Positions 1-7,290 of a stretch of DNA of 64,000 nucleotides are shown here, one piece after another. The DNA comes from Micromonospora sp. FIMYZ51 (GTDB lineage Bacteria; Actinomycetota; Actinomycetes; Mycobacteriales; Micromonosporaceae): NCBI RefSeq assembly GCF_038246755.1, contig NZ_CP134706.1, positions 620,001 through 684,000 of the forward strand. The letters are read 5' to 3'. Positions within the stretch are counted from its first letter, which is position 1, and every line of letters starts with the position of its first letter. The position numbers and the translations under genes were made by a program. The notes beneath the pieces are model-generated. The model did not search any database. It was not told the origin of the DNA and saw only the letters and a list, made by a program, of their open reading frames with translations.

Positions 1-341
1 ACCAGACCCAGTTCCTCGCCAACGGCACCTTCGTGGACTGCGGCGACGAACAGGTCTGGGAGGCGTACCGGCGGCTGCGGTCGGACGACCAGGACGGCGT
101 CCCCGGCGACCTGCCGGCGGGCCGGCATCTGTTCCGCCGCGCCGACGGGCAGGTGTTCGCGCTGAACCGCAGCAGCCGGCTGTTCCTGGATCTCTTCACC
201 GCCCCGCTCACCCTGGCCGAGGCACAGCGCCGGCTCTGGATCGTCGAGCCGGCGGTCGCCGACCGGGTCTGGCGGACCTTCATCGGGCAGCGGCTGATCC
301 GCCGGCACCGCCTCCCGGCCCCCGCCGAACCCACCCGGTGA
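1..341 (+). CDS. C-terminal fragment of a protein ending in a PqqD-like domain (5' end outside window)
   Basis: The reading frame is open from the first bases of the window and ends with TGA at 339-341. A GTG lies at 33, but codons before it read as normal protein, so I treat the gene as truncated by the window edge. The last 70 or so residues have the pattern of a PqqD-like winged helix: a basic segment, then FRRADGQVFALN, then a helix SSRLFLDLF, then a helix-rich end. PqqD-like domains bind leader peptides of ribosomally made peptides, which fits the precursor and radical SAM genes downstream. The identity of the whole protein is unknown. The domain call is by eye and moderately sure. Confidence 0.5.
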   Translation, partial: QTQFLANGTFVDCGDEQVWEAYRRLRSDDQDGVPGDLPAGRHLFRRADGQVFALNRSSRLFLDLFTAPLTLAEAQRRLWIVEPAVADRVWRTFIGQRLIRRHRLPAPAEPTR

Positions 342-417
342 ACGCGACGCGGTGAACCGACCCGGTGAACCGAGGCGGTGGACGCGACGCGGCGAACCGA
401 GGCGGTGATCCGATCGC
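337..417 (+). repeat. Six tandem 13-14 bp repeats in the leader of the peptide operon
   Basis: Six units of the form GGTGAACCGAGGC follow one another at 337, 351, 364, 377, 391 and 404. Their lengths are 14, 13, 13, 14, 13 and 14 bp, with one to four changes between units. They begin inside the stop codon of the upstream gene and end about 60 bp before the first small reading frame of the operon. They could bind a regulator or be a neutral tandem expansion. Confidence 0.6.
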
Positions 418-478
418 CGCTTTTGCAGGTAAATGTTCCTTTCCTCGGTAGCATGAGTTGACTTCGGAGGGGCCCACG

Positions 479-577
479 ATGGCTCCGGAGGAGCGCTCAT
501 CACATCGCTCGACACCCGGCCTCAGGCGTACTTCCGCGTCGCGGCGGTGTCCGGAAGTGCCACTGGAGGAGAAGTGA
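479..577 (+). CDS. Possible 32-residue leader ORF coupled to the precursor gene
   Basis: An ATG at 479 has a good ribosome binding site (GGAGG, 466-470, eight bases away). It opens a 32-codon frame rich in Arg and Ser whose TGA (575-577) overlaps the GTG start of the precursor gene at 574 in a GTGA. That overlap is the usual sign of translational coupling. The peptide has no recognisable domain. It may be a leader ORF, or the ATG may be chance and the ribosome binding site decorative. Confidence 0.3.
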   Translation: MAPEERSSHRSTPGLRRTSASRRCPEVPLEEK

Positions 578-867
578 CCGCGCAGGAGAGCGAAGAAGCG
601 CCGTTGAGCCGGGTGCGGGACATCGGAAGCGCCGTCGGCAGAAACCTGCGGGAGCGGCTTGCGGAAATCGACCCTGAACTACTGGTGGTGGTGGCCAGCG
701 GCAATCCGGACTCGGCGCGGGCGCTCTCCGCCGCGTACGCCGAGACGTCGATACCCGGCTCGGACCTCGCGAATCTGGCGCGCTGGAACCAGTCGAGTTG
801 GAACAACGCCTTCCGCGACACCGGCACCTGGACCAACACCTGGGGCCAGTCTCCCCCGCCGAAGTAG
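574..867 (+). CDS. Precursor peptide of a putative multi-cyclophane RiPP (97 aa)
   Basis: The GTG at 574 is preceded by GGAGGAG; an in-frame GTG at 547 is a longer alternative. Residues 1-70 are a helical, charged leader. Residues 71-92 carry five aromatic-X-polar triads: W71-N-Q, W76-N-N, F80-R-D, W86-T-N and W90-G-Q, before a short PPPK tail. Three-residue cyclophanes made by radical SAM/SPASM enzymes join an aromatic ring to the third residue of just such triads, and two SPASM enzymes are encoded immediately downstream. From memory, actinobacterial AmcA-type precursors are described as multiple-cyclophane peptides; I cannot confirm membership. The role as substrate is inferred from position, size and core composition. 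Confidence 0.7.
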   Translation: MTAQESEEAPLSRVRDIGSAVGRNLRERLAEIDPELLVVVASGNPDSARALSAAYAETSIPGSDLANLARWNQSSWNNAFRDTGTWTNTWGQSPPPK

Positions 868-881
868 GGCGACGGCGACCC

Positions 882-2099
882 GTGAACGAAAGCATCCGCA
901 CGATGCTCGGCGCGCCGTCCGTCAGGCCCGCGTTGGTGATCCTTCAGCCGACCGCCCGATGCAACCTGAACTGCACCTACTGCTACCTCCCCGATCGGCA
1001 GGACCGGGCGCTGATGAGCGACGAGGTGCTGGACGCGGCGGTCTCGTTCGTGTTCGCGTGCGACCTCCCCGACGACGGGATCGAGTTTCTGTGGCATGCC
1101 GGCGAACCGCTTGCCGCCGGACCGGCTTTCTACGAGCGGGCCTTCGCCCTGATCGCCAAGCGTGCCCCGGTGGGGTTGCGGGTGCGGCACATCCTCCAGA
1201 TGAACGGCACCCTGCTGAACCAGTCCTGGTGTGACCTCTTCGTCAGGTACCAGGTGGACACGGGCCTGAGTGTGGACGGCCCGGCGGAGATCCACGATGC
1301 GAACCGGCGAACCTGGTCCGGTCGGGCGACCCACGCCAAGGTGATGCGGAGTTACCACCTGCTCCGCCGCAACGGGCTGTCACCCGGGGCGCTGTGCGTC
1401 CTGACGCCCGAGTCGCTGAGCTGGCCCGACCGGATGTACGAGTTCTTCCGGGACGCGGGATTCGGATCCGTCGGCTTCAACGTGGAGGAATCCGAGGGCG
1501 TCTACCACCACTCGCGACTGCGGGACATCGGCCCGGATCAGCTCCGGGCGTCCTATGACTCGTTCATGCGGCGGATGTGGCAGCGCTGGCGGGCCGACGG
1601 CTCGAAGATGATCATCCGGGAGTTCCACGAGATGCTTGGCGGCATCGTGCGGACGCGGCAGGAAGCCGCGCGAGTCCGGGAACCGCTGGAAGCAGTGCCG
1701 TTCTCGATCCTCACGATCCGCCGCGACGGGCGGCTGAGCACCTTCTCGCCGGAACTGGCATCGACGCCGAGCGGGGAGTACGGCGACTTCATCGTGGGCA
1801 ACGTGCTCGTCGACACACCTGCCGAGGTGGCGCGGAGCGCGGCGTTCGGGCGACTGCGCCGGGACGTGGCGATCGGGCAGGACCGTTGCCGAAGCGGCTG
1901 CCAGTATTACGCGCTGTGTGGCGGCGGGTTTCAGTCGAATCGGTTCACCGAGCACGGCAGCCTGCACGCCACGGAGACCCTGACCTGCCGGCTCCACCGG
2001 CAGACGCTGGCCGACGTCGTGGTCGGCGAGCTGGCATCGGAGAGCCGCCGGCTCCGGTCGGGCGGCGTGCAGCTGACCACCGGCGTGGGCGACAGCTAG
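882..2099 (+). CDS. Radical SAM/SPASM peptide maturase 1, putative cyclophane synthase (405 aa)
   Basis: The start is taken at GTG 882, 14 bases after the precursor stop; upstream codons in this frame overlap the precursor core and are unlikely. The cluster-binding motif CNLNCTYC (C27, C31, C34) lies in a PTARCNLNC context near the N-terminus. A SPASM-like cysteine-rich end follows, with CRSGCQYYALCGGG and a later TLTCRLH. Family members use S-adenosylmethionine and an iron-sulfur cluster to make a radical on a peptide substrate; the SPASM clusters help hold the peptide. Crosslinking of the aromatic triads of the adjacent precursor is inferred. Sequence and length closely match the next gene, so the two look like a tandem duplication. 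Confidence 0.88.
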   Translation: MNESIRTMLGAPSVRPALVILQPTARCNLNCTYCYLPDRQDRALMSDEVLDAAVSFVFACDLPDDGIEFLWHAGEPLAAGPAFYERAFALIAKRAPVGLRVRHILQMNGTLLNQSWCDLFVRYQVDTGLSVDGPAEIHDANRRTWSGRATHAKVMRSYHLLRRNGLSPGALCVLTPESLSWPDRMYEFFRDAGFGSVGFNVEESEGVYHHSRLRDIGPDQLRASYDSFMRRMWQRWRADGSKMIIREFHEMLGGIVRTRQEAARVREPLEAVPFSILTIRRDGRLSTFSPELASTPSGEYGDFIVGNVLVDTPAEVARSAAFGRLRRDVAIGQDRCRSGCQYYALCGGGFQSNRFTEHGSLHATETLTCRLHRQTLADVVVGELASESRRLRSGGVQLTTGVGDS

Positions 2100-2106
2100 G
2101 GCGCCG

Positions 2107-3297
2107 ATGAGTCTCGCCGTGCCGAAGGTGCAGCCCCGGACCGTGGTCGTCCAGCCGACCGCCCGCTGCAATCTGGACTGCGCCTACTGCTACGTACCGG
2201 ACCGCCGCGACCGGGCCGTGATGACCGCCGAGGTGCTCGACGCGAGCGCCGACTTCATCTTCGGATGTGACCTTCCGCCCGGTGAGATCGAGTTCCACTG
2301 GCACGCGGGCGAGCCGCTGGCCGCCGGTCTGGCGTTCTACCAGCGCGCGTTCGCCGTGCTCGCCGAACGCGCCCCGCCGGACGTGCGGCTCCGGCACGTC
2401 ATCCAGACCAATGGCACGCTGCTCACCCGCCGCTGGTGCGAACTGCTTGCCGAGTACGGGGTCCAGGTCGGGCTCAGCCTCGACGGGCCCGCCGATCTGC
2501 ACGACCGGAGCCGACGCACCCGGTCGGGCCGCGGCACGCACGCCCGGGTGATGGCGGGTTACCGCCGCTTGCGGGATCACGGGATCTCGCCGGGGGCGAT
2601 CTGCGTCCTACGGCGCGGATCGTTCGAGTTCCCGGACCGGATCTACGACTTCTTCGTCGAGGCCGGCTTCGCGTCGGTCGGCTTCAACGTCGAGGAGTCC
2701 GAGGGCGTGTACCTCCGCTCGGAACTGCTCCGGGCGGGCCTCGGTGAGATCCGTCAGTCCTACGTGGCGTTCATGAAACGGATCTGGCAAAGATGGTGGA
2801 CCGGTGGGTGCAGCATCGAGATCCGCGAGTTCCACCAGTTGCTGGGCTGCCTTGAGCGGCTGCGCCAGGACGCGGCCTTCGTCCGCGAGCCAGCGGAGAC
2901 CGTACCCTTCCGGATCCTCACCATCCGCCGCGACGGCGCCGTCGGCACCTTCTCGCCCGAACTGGCCGCCACGCCGAGCCGGGAGTACGAGTCGTTCGTG
3001 CTGGGCAACGTCCTGACCGACACGCCCGCTCAGGTGGCGCGCGGCGTCGCGTTCCAGCGACTGCACCGCGACATCGCGGTGGGACGGAGCCGCTGCCGGG
3101 AAGAGTGCAGCTACTTTCCGGTCTGCGGCGCGGCGTTCCAGTCCAACCGGTTCACCGAACATGGCACCTTCCGGGCCACCGAGACGCTCACCTGCCGCCT
3201 GCACCGGCAGGCCCTGACCGACGTCATCGTGGACGAGCTGAAAGATCATTTCGAGCCTTCCGGTCCGCCGGCCACGTCCGGCAGTAAACTCGACTAA
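2107..3297 (+). CDS. Radical SAM/SPASM peptide maturase 2, paralogue of the preceding gene (396 aa)
   Basis: ATG 2107 lies seven bases after the first maturase stop, with a weak ribosome binding site, suggesting coupled translation. The radical SAM motif CNLDCAYC places cysteines at 21, 25 and 28. The SPASM end has CREECSYFPVC and TLTCRLHRQ, with spacing like its neighbour. Blocks such as GFNVEESEGVYL, IREFHQ and PFRILTIRRDG are shared with paralogue 1. One of the three glycines after the last cysteine of the middle SPASM motif in paralogue 1 (CGGGFQSN) is followed here by two alanines (CGAAFQSN). Two enzymes for one precursor suggests division of labour over different triads, or that one of them acts on the second small protein at 5870-6313. 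Confidence 0.88.
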   Translation: MSLAVPKVQPRTVVVQPTARCNLDCAYCYVPDRRDRAVMTAEVLDASADFIFGCDLPPGEIEFHWHAGEPLAAGLAFYQRAFAVLAERAPPDVRLRHVIQTNGTLLTRRWCELLAEYGVQVGLSLDGPADLHDRSRRTRSGRGTHARVMAGYRRLRDHGISPGAICVLRRGSFEFPDRIYDFFVEAGFASVGFNVEESEGVYLRSELLRAGLGEIRQSYVAFMKRIWQRWWTGGCSIEIREFHQLLGCLERLRQDAAFVREPAETVPFRILTIRRDGAVGTFSPELAATPSREYESFVLGNVLTDTPAQVARGVAFQRLHRDIAVGRSRCREECSYFPVCGAAFQSNRFTEHGTFRATETLTCRLHRQALTDVIVDELKDHFEPSGPPATSGSKLD

Positions 3298-3321
3298 AGG
3301 GACAAAGGCGACACGTGACGG

Positions 3322-4368
3322 ATGGCGGTCATGGGGGTAGGCGCAACCGGGCAGGTCAGCTTACGGCCGGACCGTCGCGAGACCGGGCGGAGCCGGAACG
3401 ACGCGCTCTGGCTCTTCGCCGGGCACGGCGTCCGGGCGCGGCGGGGCGGAACCGGCCTCGCCGCCTTGCCGGCCCTGATGGCGCAGGCCCGGACGTTTGC
3501 GGAAGCCGCCAGCCGAGTCGCCACCGGCCCCTATCCGGCGTTCGACCAGCCCGCCATGCTGGCCGCCGCGGTCGCCACGGTCGCCGCCTGCCGGCGGCAG
3601 GGCGGCACGCCGGGCGGCGTCCTCGGCCACAGCTTCGGCGAGTACCCGGCACTCGTCGCAGCCGGGGCCTGGTCGTTCCGCGACGCGGTCCGGGTGGCCG
3701 TGGCCCGGGGGCAGGCGATGGCCGACGCCGCCGACGGCACCGGCGGGATGCTCGCCGTGATCGGGCTGGCCGAGGCGGCCGTCCGGGAGGTGTGCGAGGC
3801 CCGGGCCTCGGATCCACGACTGCTGACCGTCGCCGCCCACAACAGCCCCACCCAGACCGTGCTCACCGGCGAGCGTCGACTGCTGAGCGAGGTGGCCGGC
3901 GAGTGCCGGCGTCGCGGGGCACGACGAACCCGGTTGCTGCCGGTGCCGTTCGCCGCCCACTCCCCGGCCATGGCCGGGGTACGGGAGCGGGTGGCCGAGG
4001 TGGTGACACGAGTCCGGCTCCACCGGCCAGCGGTGCCGTACTACTCCACCGTGACCGGAGCACCGGTCGACGACCCGGACGAGCTACGCCGGCTGCTGGT
4101 TCGCGCGGTGACCGAGCCGGTGCGGTTCCGACAGGCCGTGACGAGGGCCCTCGCCGACGGCTATCGGCGGGTCCTGGAGGTGGGCACCGACTCGCCGCCA
4201 GCGTTGCTCGGCCTGCTGGCTGAGACCTGCCGGGTCGACCTGCCGGCGCTACCGATGCCCCGGTTGGCGGCGGTCGCCGCGGACGCCGACGCGCCGGCCG
4301 GTCGCCCCTACCACCCCGGCATCCCTCGCCACACCGAGCCGCACCAGACAAGGAGTCACCTGGAATGA
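3322..4368 (+). CDS. Acyltransferase of the malonyl-CoA:ACP transacylase (FabD) family (348 aa)
   Basis: The alpha/beta hydrolase nucleophile motif GHSFGEY places the catalytic serine near residue 104. The later FAAHSPAM supplies the catalytic histidine, and the total length suits a free-standing acyltransferase. Family members load malonyl or another acyl group from CoA onto an acyl carrier protein. The N-terminal oxyanion segment, normally FPGQG, here reads LFAGHG, with His in place of the conserved Gln. This may change substrate choice or activity. The stop overlaps the carrier-protein start as ATGA. The tail after about residue 320 is rich in Pro, Asp and His and looks disordered. Loading the carrier protein encoded next is the obvious role. 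Confidence 0.85.
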   Translation: MAVMGVGATGQVSLRPDRRETGRSRNDALWLFAGHGVRARRGGTGLAALPALMAQARTFAEAASRVATGPYPAFDQPAMLAAAVATVAACRRQGGTPGGVLGHSFGEYPALVAAGAWSFRDAVRVAVARGQAMADAADGTGGMLAVIGLAEAAVREVCEARASDPRLLTVAAHNSPTQTVLTGERRLLSEVAGECRRRGARRTRLLPVPFAAHSPAMAGVRERVAEVVTRVRLHRPAVPYYSTVTGAPVDDPDELRRLLVRAVTEPVRFRQAVTRALADGYRRVLEVGTDSPPALLGLLAETCRVDLPALPMPRLAAVAADADAPAGRPYHPGIPRHTEPHQTRSHLE

Positions 4369-4625
4369 CCCGCCCGACCTGTGCTCAGGAGGAGATCCTG
4401 GGCCACATCGTGGAGATCCTCGCCGAGGAACTCGCCGTACCTGCCGAGAGCGTCGTACCTGGCGCACACGTCTTCGACGACCTGGGTCTCGAGTCGCTCG
4501 ACCTGCTCACCCTGATCGCCATTCTGGAGGAACGGCTGGGCATCACCGTCCTGGACGAGGAGATCGGCCACATGGCGACCGTCCAGGGCGCGGTCGACGT
4601 GGTCGCCGGCAAGCTGACGCCGTGA
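4365..4625 (+). CDS. Acyl carrier protein (86 aa)
   Basis: Short acidic four-helix protein with the phosphopantetheine attachment motif DLGLESLDL, Ser 44. Size and motif are typical of carrier proteins of type II fatty-acid and polyketide systems. The ATG overlaps the acyltransferase stop and the TGA overlaps the ketosynthase GTG, so transferase, carrier and synthase should be made in similar amounts. No phosphopantetheinyl transferase is encoded in the window; a chromosomal one would be needed. Confidence 0.92.
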   Translation: MTRPTCAQEEILGHIVEILAEELAVPAESVVPGAHVFDDLGLESLDLLTLIAILEERLGITVLDEEIGHMATVQGAVDVVAGKLTP

Positions 4626-5842
4626 CCCGGCGGGCCGTCGTGACCGGCATCGGCCCGGTGACCCCGGTCGGTACCGGCCGTCGGGACTTCTGGGCGTCGC
4701 TCGTCGCCGGCCGGGCGGGCATCGGGCCGATCACCCGGTTCGACCCGTCGGTGCTTTCCTCCCGGATCGCCGGGCAGGTGGACCAGGCGTCACCTGCCGC
4801 CGTCCACCCGCCGGCCCGCCGAGCCGAGCGGTTCAGCCTGCTCGCCCACGAGGCGGCCCGGTTGGCGCTCGCCGACGCCCGGCTCGCCCCGGCCGACGTG
4901 GACGGCGACCGCGCCGCCGTCGTCCTCGGTAGCGCGTACGGAGGTCTGAGCCGGGTAGAGACCGATGCGGTGGCCCTGCGGACCCGTGGCGCCGGTGCCG
5001 TACTGCCCCACCTGAGCAGCTCCGGTTCCCTCAGCGCCGCCGCTGCCCTGGTGTCGATGGCGTTCGGTTTCACCGGCCCGGTCGAGTGCCCGGCCGGTGC
5101 CTGCGCCACTGGTGCCCAGGCGGTGGCACGCGGTCTCGACCTGATCCGGCTCGATGCAGCCGACGTCGTGGTGGCCGGCGGCACCGACGCCGCCCTGTCC
5201 CCGTTGTTCATGGCGTCGTTCTGCGCCGCCCGGGCGCTCTCCCGCCGCAACGACGACCCGGCGGCGGCGTCCCGGCCGTTCGACCGTGACCGGGATGGTT
5301 TCGTCTTCAGCGAAGGGGCGGTGGTCCTGGTGCTTGAGGAGTACGAGTTCGCGCGGGCCCGTGGTGCACCGGTGCTTGCCGAGGTCCTCGGCCACGGGGA
5401 GGCCGGGGACGCCTACAGCCCGGTGGCGCCCCACCCGCAGGGAGCGGGGATTCTGCGGGCCATGCAACGGGCGGTGCGGGCCGCCGGAGTCACCCCGGCC
5501 GAGATCGGCTACGTCAACGCGCACGCCGCCTCGACCCCGGTCGGGGACGTGGCCGAGGTCCACGCGATCCGGACGTTGTTCGGCGGCGCTCCGCCACCTG
5601 TCTCGTCGACCAAGTCCATGACCGGGCACCTGTTGGGGGCCGCCGGTGCGCTGGCGGCTGCGGTGGCGGTGCTCACCGTCGCCACCGGCTGGATCACCCC
5701 GACGATCAACCTTGAATCGCCCGATCCGCGCTGCGACATCGACGGTGTTCCACACCGGGCGCGTGAAAAGAAGACCGAGGTCGCGATGTCGAACGCGATC
5801 GGACTCGGCGGCATCAACTGCGCCCTGGTGTTCGGCCGGTAG
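4622..5842 (+). CDS. Beta-ketoacyl-ACP synthase of the FabF type (406 aa)
   Basis: The thiolase-fold triad is complete: Cys161 in GACATGAQ, His in VNAHAASTPVGD, and His in KSMTGHLLGAAG. Length matches FabF/KAS II. The enzyme condenses an acyl primer with malonyl-ACP. The usual VNAHGTSTP reads VNAHAASTP here, a small departure. No ketoreductase, dehydratase or enoyl reductase lies in the operon, so either the host FAS supplies reduction or only one condensation is needed. Its location between peptide maturases and another small peptide gene suggests that the operon makes a lipid or ketide part for a peptide product; this is inference. Confidence 0.9.
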   Translation: MTRRAVVTGIGPVTPVGTGRRDFWASLVAGRAGIGPITRFDPSVLSSRIAGQVDQASPAAVHPPARRAERFSLLAHEAARLALADARLAPADVDGDRAAVVLGSAYGGLSRVETDAVALRTRGAGAVLPHLSSSGSLSAAAALVSMAFGFTGPVECPAGACATGAQAVARGLDLIRLDAADVVVAGGTDAALSPLFMASFCAARALSRRNDDPAAASRPFDRDRDGFVFSEGAVVLVLEEYEFARARGAPVLAEVLGHGEAGDAYSPVAPHPQGAGILRAMQRAVRAAGVTPAEIGYVNAHAASTPVGDVAEVHAIRTLFGGAPPPVSSTKSMTGHLLGAAGALAAAVAVLTVATGWITPTINLESPDPRCDIDGVPHRAREKKTEVAMSNAIGLGGINCALVFGR

Positions 5843-5869
5843 GACGACAACTTTTTCCGGAGGAGAGAC

Positions 5870-6313
5870 ATGACGAAGAACCAACGCCGCTTCGGCCCCA
5901 GCGCACTCGTGGTGGAACTGAACGATCTCGCTGTTCAGGCCGCCCATCCGGAGCGCGGTGACCTGCTCGACGGTGACCTGACCTCGCTTATCGAACGGAA
6001 CTTCACCCTGACCTCGGATCAGCAAGCCGGGGTCGAGCGGCTCCGCGCCGACGAGGACGGGGTGGAGCTGCTCCGACGACTGATCCTCGAGGCGGCCCAG
6101 GACGGCGCGAACGGGCAGTTCGTGGTGGTCCACCAACCAGCGCCGAACAGTCGGCTCGGCTACGTCCACACCCTGCGCTACGAGCGGACGAACGCCGCTG
6201 CACCCGACGCCGACCGCCCGAGTCGCGAGCTGTCGGCGACCGAGGTCTCCACGATCGGCATCGCCCACTGCGACGCCGACTGCCGCAACTGGGGGTGGGG
6301 TCTACAGCGCTGA
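5870..6313 (+). CDS. Small protein with Cys/Trp-rich C-terminus, possible second precursor (147 aa)
   Basis: The start has the strongest ribosome binding site of the operon (GGAGGAG, 5857-5863, six bases before ATG), as expected for an abundant peptide. Residues 1-110 are soluble, acidic and helical. The end reads IAHCDADCRNWGWGLQR, with C134, C138, W141 and W143. A long leader-like region followed by a short Cys/Trp tail resembles ribosomal peptide precursors, and the radical SAM pair upstream could act on it. I do not recognise the family. It could instead be a structural or immunity protein. The reading frame continues open for 38 codons beyond its TGA. Confidence 0.6.
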   Translation: MTKNQRRFGPSALVVELNDLAVQAAHPERGDLLDGDLTSLIERNFTLTSDQQAGVERLRADEDGVELLRRLILEAAQDGANGQFVVVHQPAPNSRLGYVHTLRYERTNAAAPDADRPSRELSATEVSTIGIAHCDADCRNWGWGLQR

Positions 6314-6471
6314 CGGCGTACCTGGGCCGGTCAACCGGCGGAAAGCGTTGCGGCCCTGACCACCGCCATCGCCTGCGCGGCCACCGGCGCTGCCGGTTAT
6401 GCGTTGCGCGGCACCCGCCGGAACAGCTGACCCGACGCCCCTGCCGTGCCTTCGCGGCCTACTCTGCCCGG

Positions 6472-7206
6472 GTGGAACTACGCCTGGAATCCGCGTTCGT
6501 GGTCTTCGACGCCCAGGACTCCGGATGCGTCTCATACGGCGTCGAGGCGGCCGGGCGTCGCTGGTTCGTCAAGACAGCAACCACCGAGCCCGGCCGCCGT
6601 TCATTGCTGCGGGCCGCGACGTTCCACGCCGTGGTCCGGCATCCGGCCATCGTGCGCCCCGAGCACGTCCTCGACGGGCCGACGCTCGTCTACCCGTGGC
6701 ATGCCGGCAAGGTGTTGAACCACGCCACCGTCCACGGCTCGGACCGCAGCGCACTGGCTCGGTTTCAGCAACTGCCGTTGCCTGAGGTCGACCTGGCCAT
6801 CGACACCATCCTCGACGCTCACCTGACTGTCACCGCTGCCGGCTACGTGGCGGTCGACCTCTACGACGGCTGCTTCCTCTACGACTTCCGGGCCCGCCAG
6901 CTGCGCCTGATCGACCTCGACGAGTACCGTCCCGGCCCGTTCACCCTCGACACCGACCGCCTCCCCGGATCCCGCCGCTACATGGCCCCCGAGGAGTTCG
7001 TCCGCGGCGCGGTCATCGACAAGCGCACCACCGTCTACACCCTCGGCCGCATCATTCACCACCTTTTGGACTCCCCACTCGGCTGGCGCGGCTCCCGCCA
7101 CCAACACCAGGTCGCCGTACGCGCCACCGCCACGACACCCGCCGACCGATACCCCGACGTGGCGGCACTCACCGCCGCCTGGCGTACCACCCGGCCGAAC
7201 CCGTAA
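6472..7206 (+). CDS. Atypical serine/threonine protein kinase-like protein (244 aa)
   Basis: I chose GTG 6472; the frame is open further upstream but codons there look non-coding. A compact kinase fold is visible: an ATP lysine in RWFVKTA, a catalytic-loop equivalent YVAVDLYDGCFLYD, a metal-binding IDLDEY in place of DFG, an APEE segment in RRYMAPEEF, and a C-terminal helical lobe. The missing HRD and DFG and small size place it among divergent bacterial kinases; activity is likely but not certain. There is no transmembrane segment. It follows the peptide operon in the same direction after 158 bases, so it may regulate or modify that system, or be an independent gene. Confidence 0.7.
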   Translation: MELRLESAFVVFDAQDSGCVSYGVEAAGRRWFVKTATTEPGRRSLLRAATFHAVVRHPAIVRPEHVLDGPTLVYPWHAGKVLNHATVHGSDRSALARFQQLPLPEVDLAIDTILDAHLTVTAAGYVAVDLYDGCFLYDFRARQLRLIDLDEYRPGPFTLDTDRLPGSRRYMAPEEFVRGAVIDKRTTVYTLGRIIHHLLDSPLGWRGSRHQHQVAVRATATTPADRYPDVAALTAAWRTTRPNP

Positions 7207-7290
7207 GGCGCCAGAACCCGCCGCGCACCTCGACCATCCGCGCCTGACGCCGGTCGGTACCGACCCGGGTGTTCGGTCTGCGGCGGCGGC

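Noticed and set aside
449-454. TAGCAT as -10 box of the peptide operon
   Set aside because: The nearest -35-like sequence (TTGCAG at 423-428) is 20 bases away, too far for a standard promoter, so no promoter is claimed.
4790-6268. 492-codon minus-strand frame opposite the ketosynthase
   Set aside because: The plus strand has all ketosynthase catalytic motifs; the minus frame is a compositional shadow.
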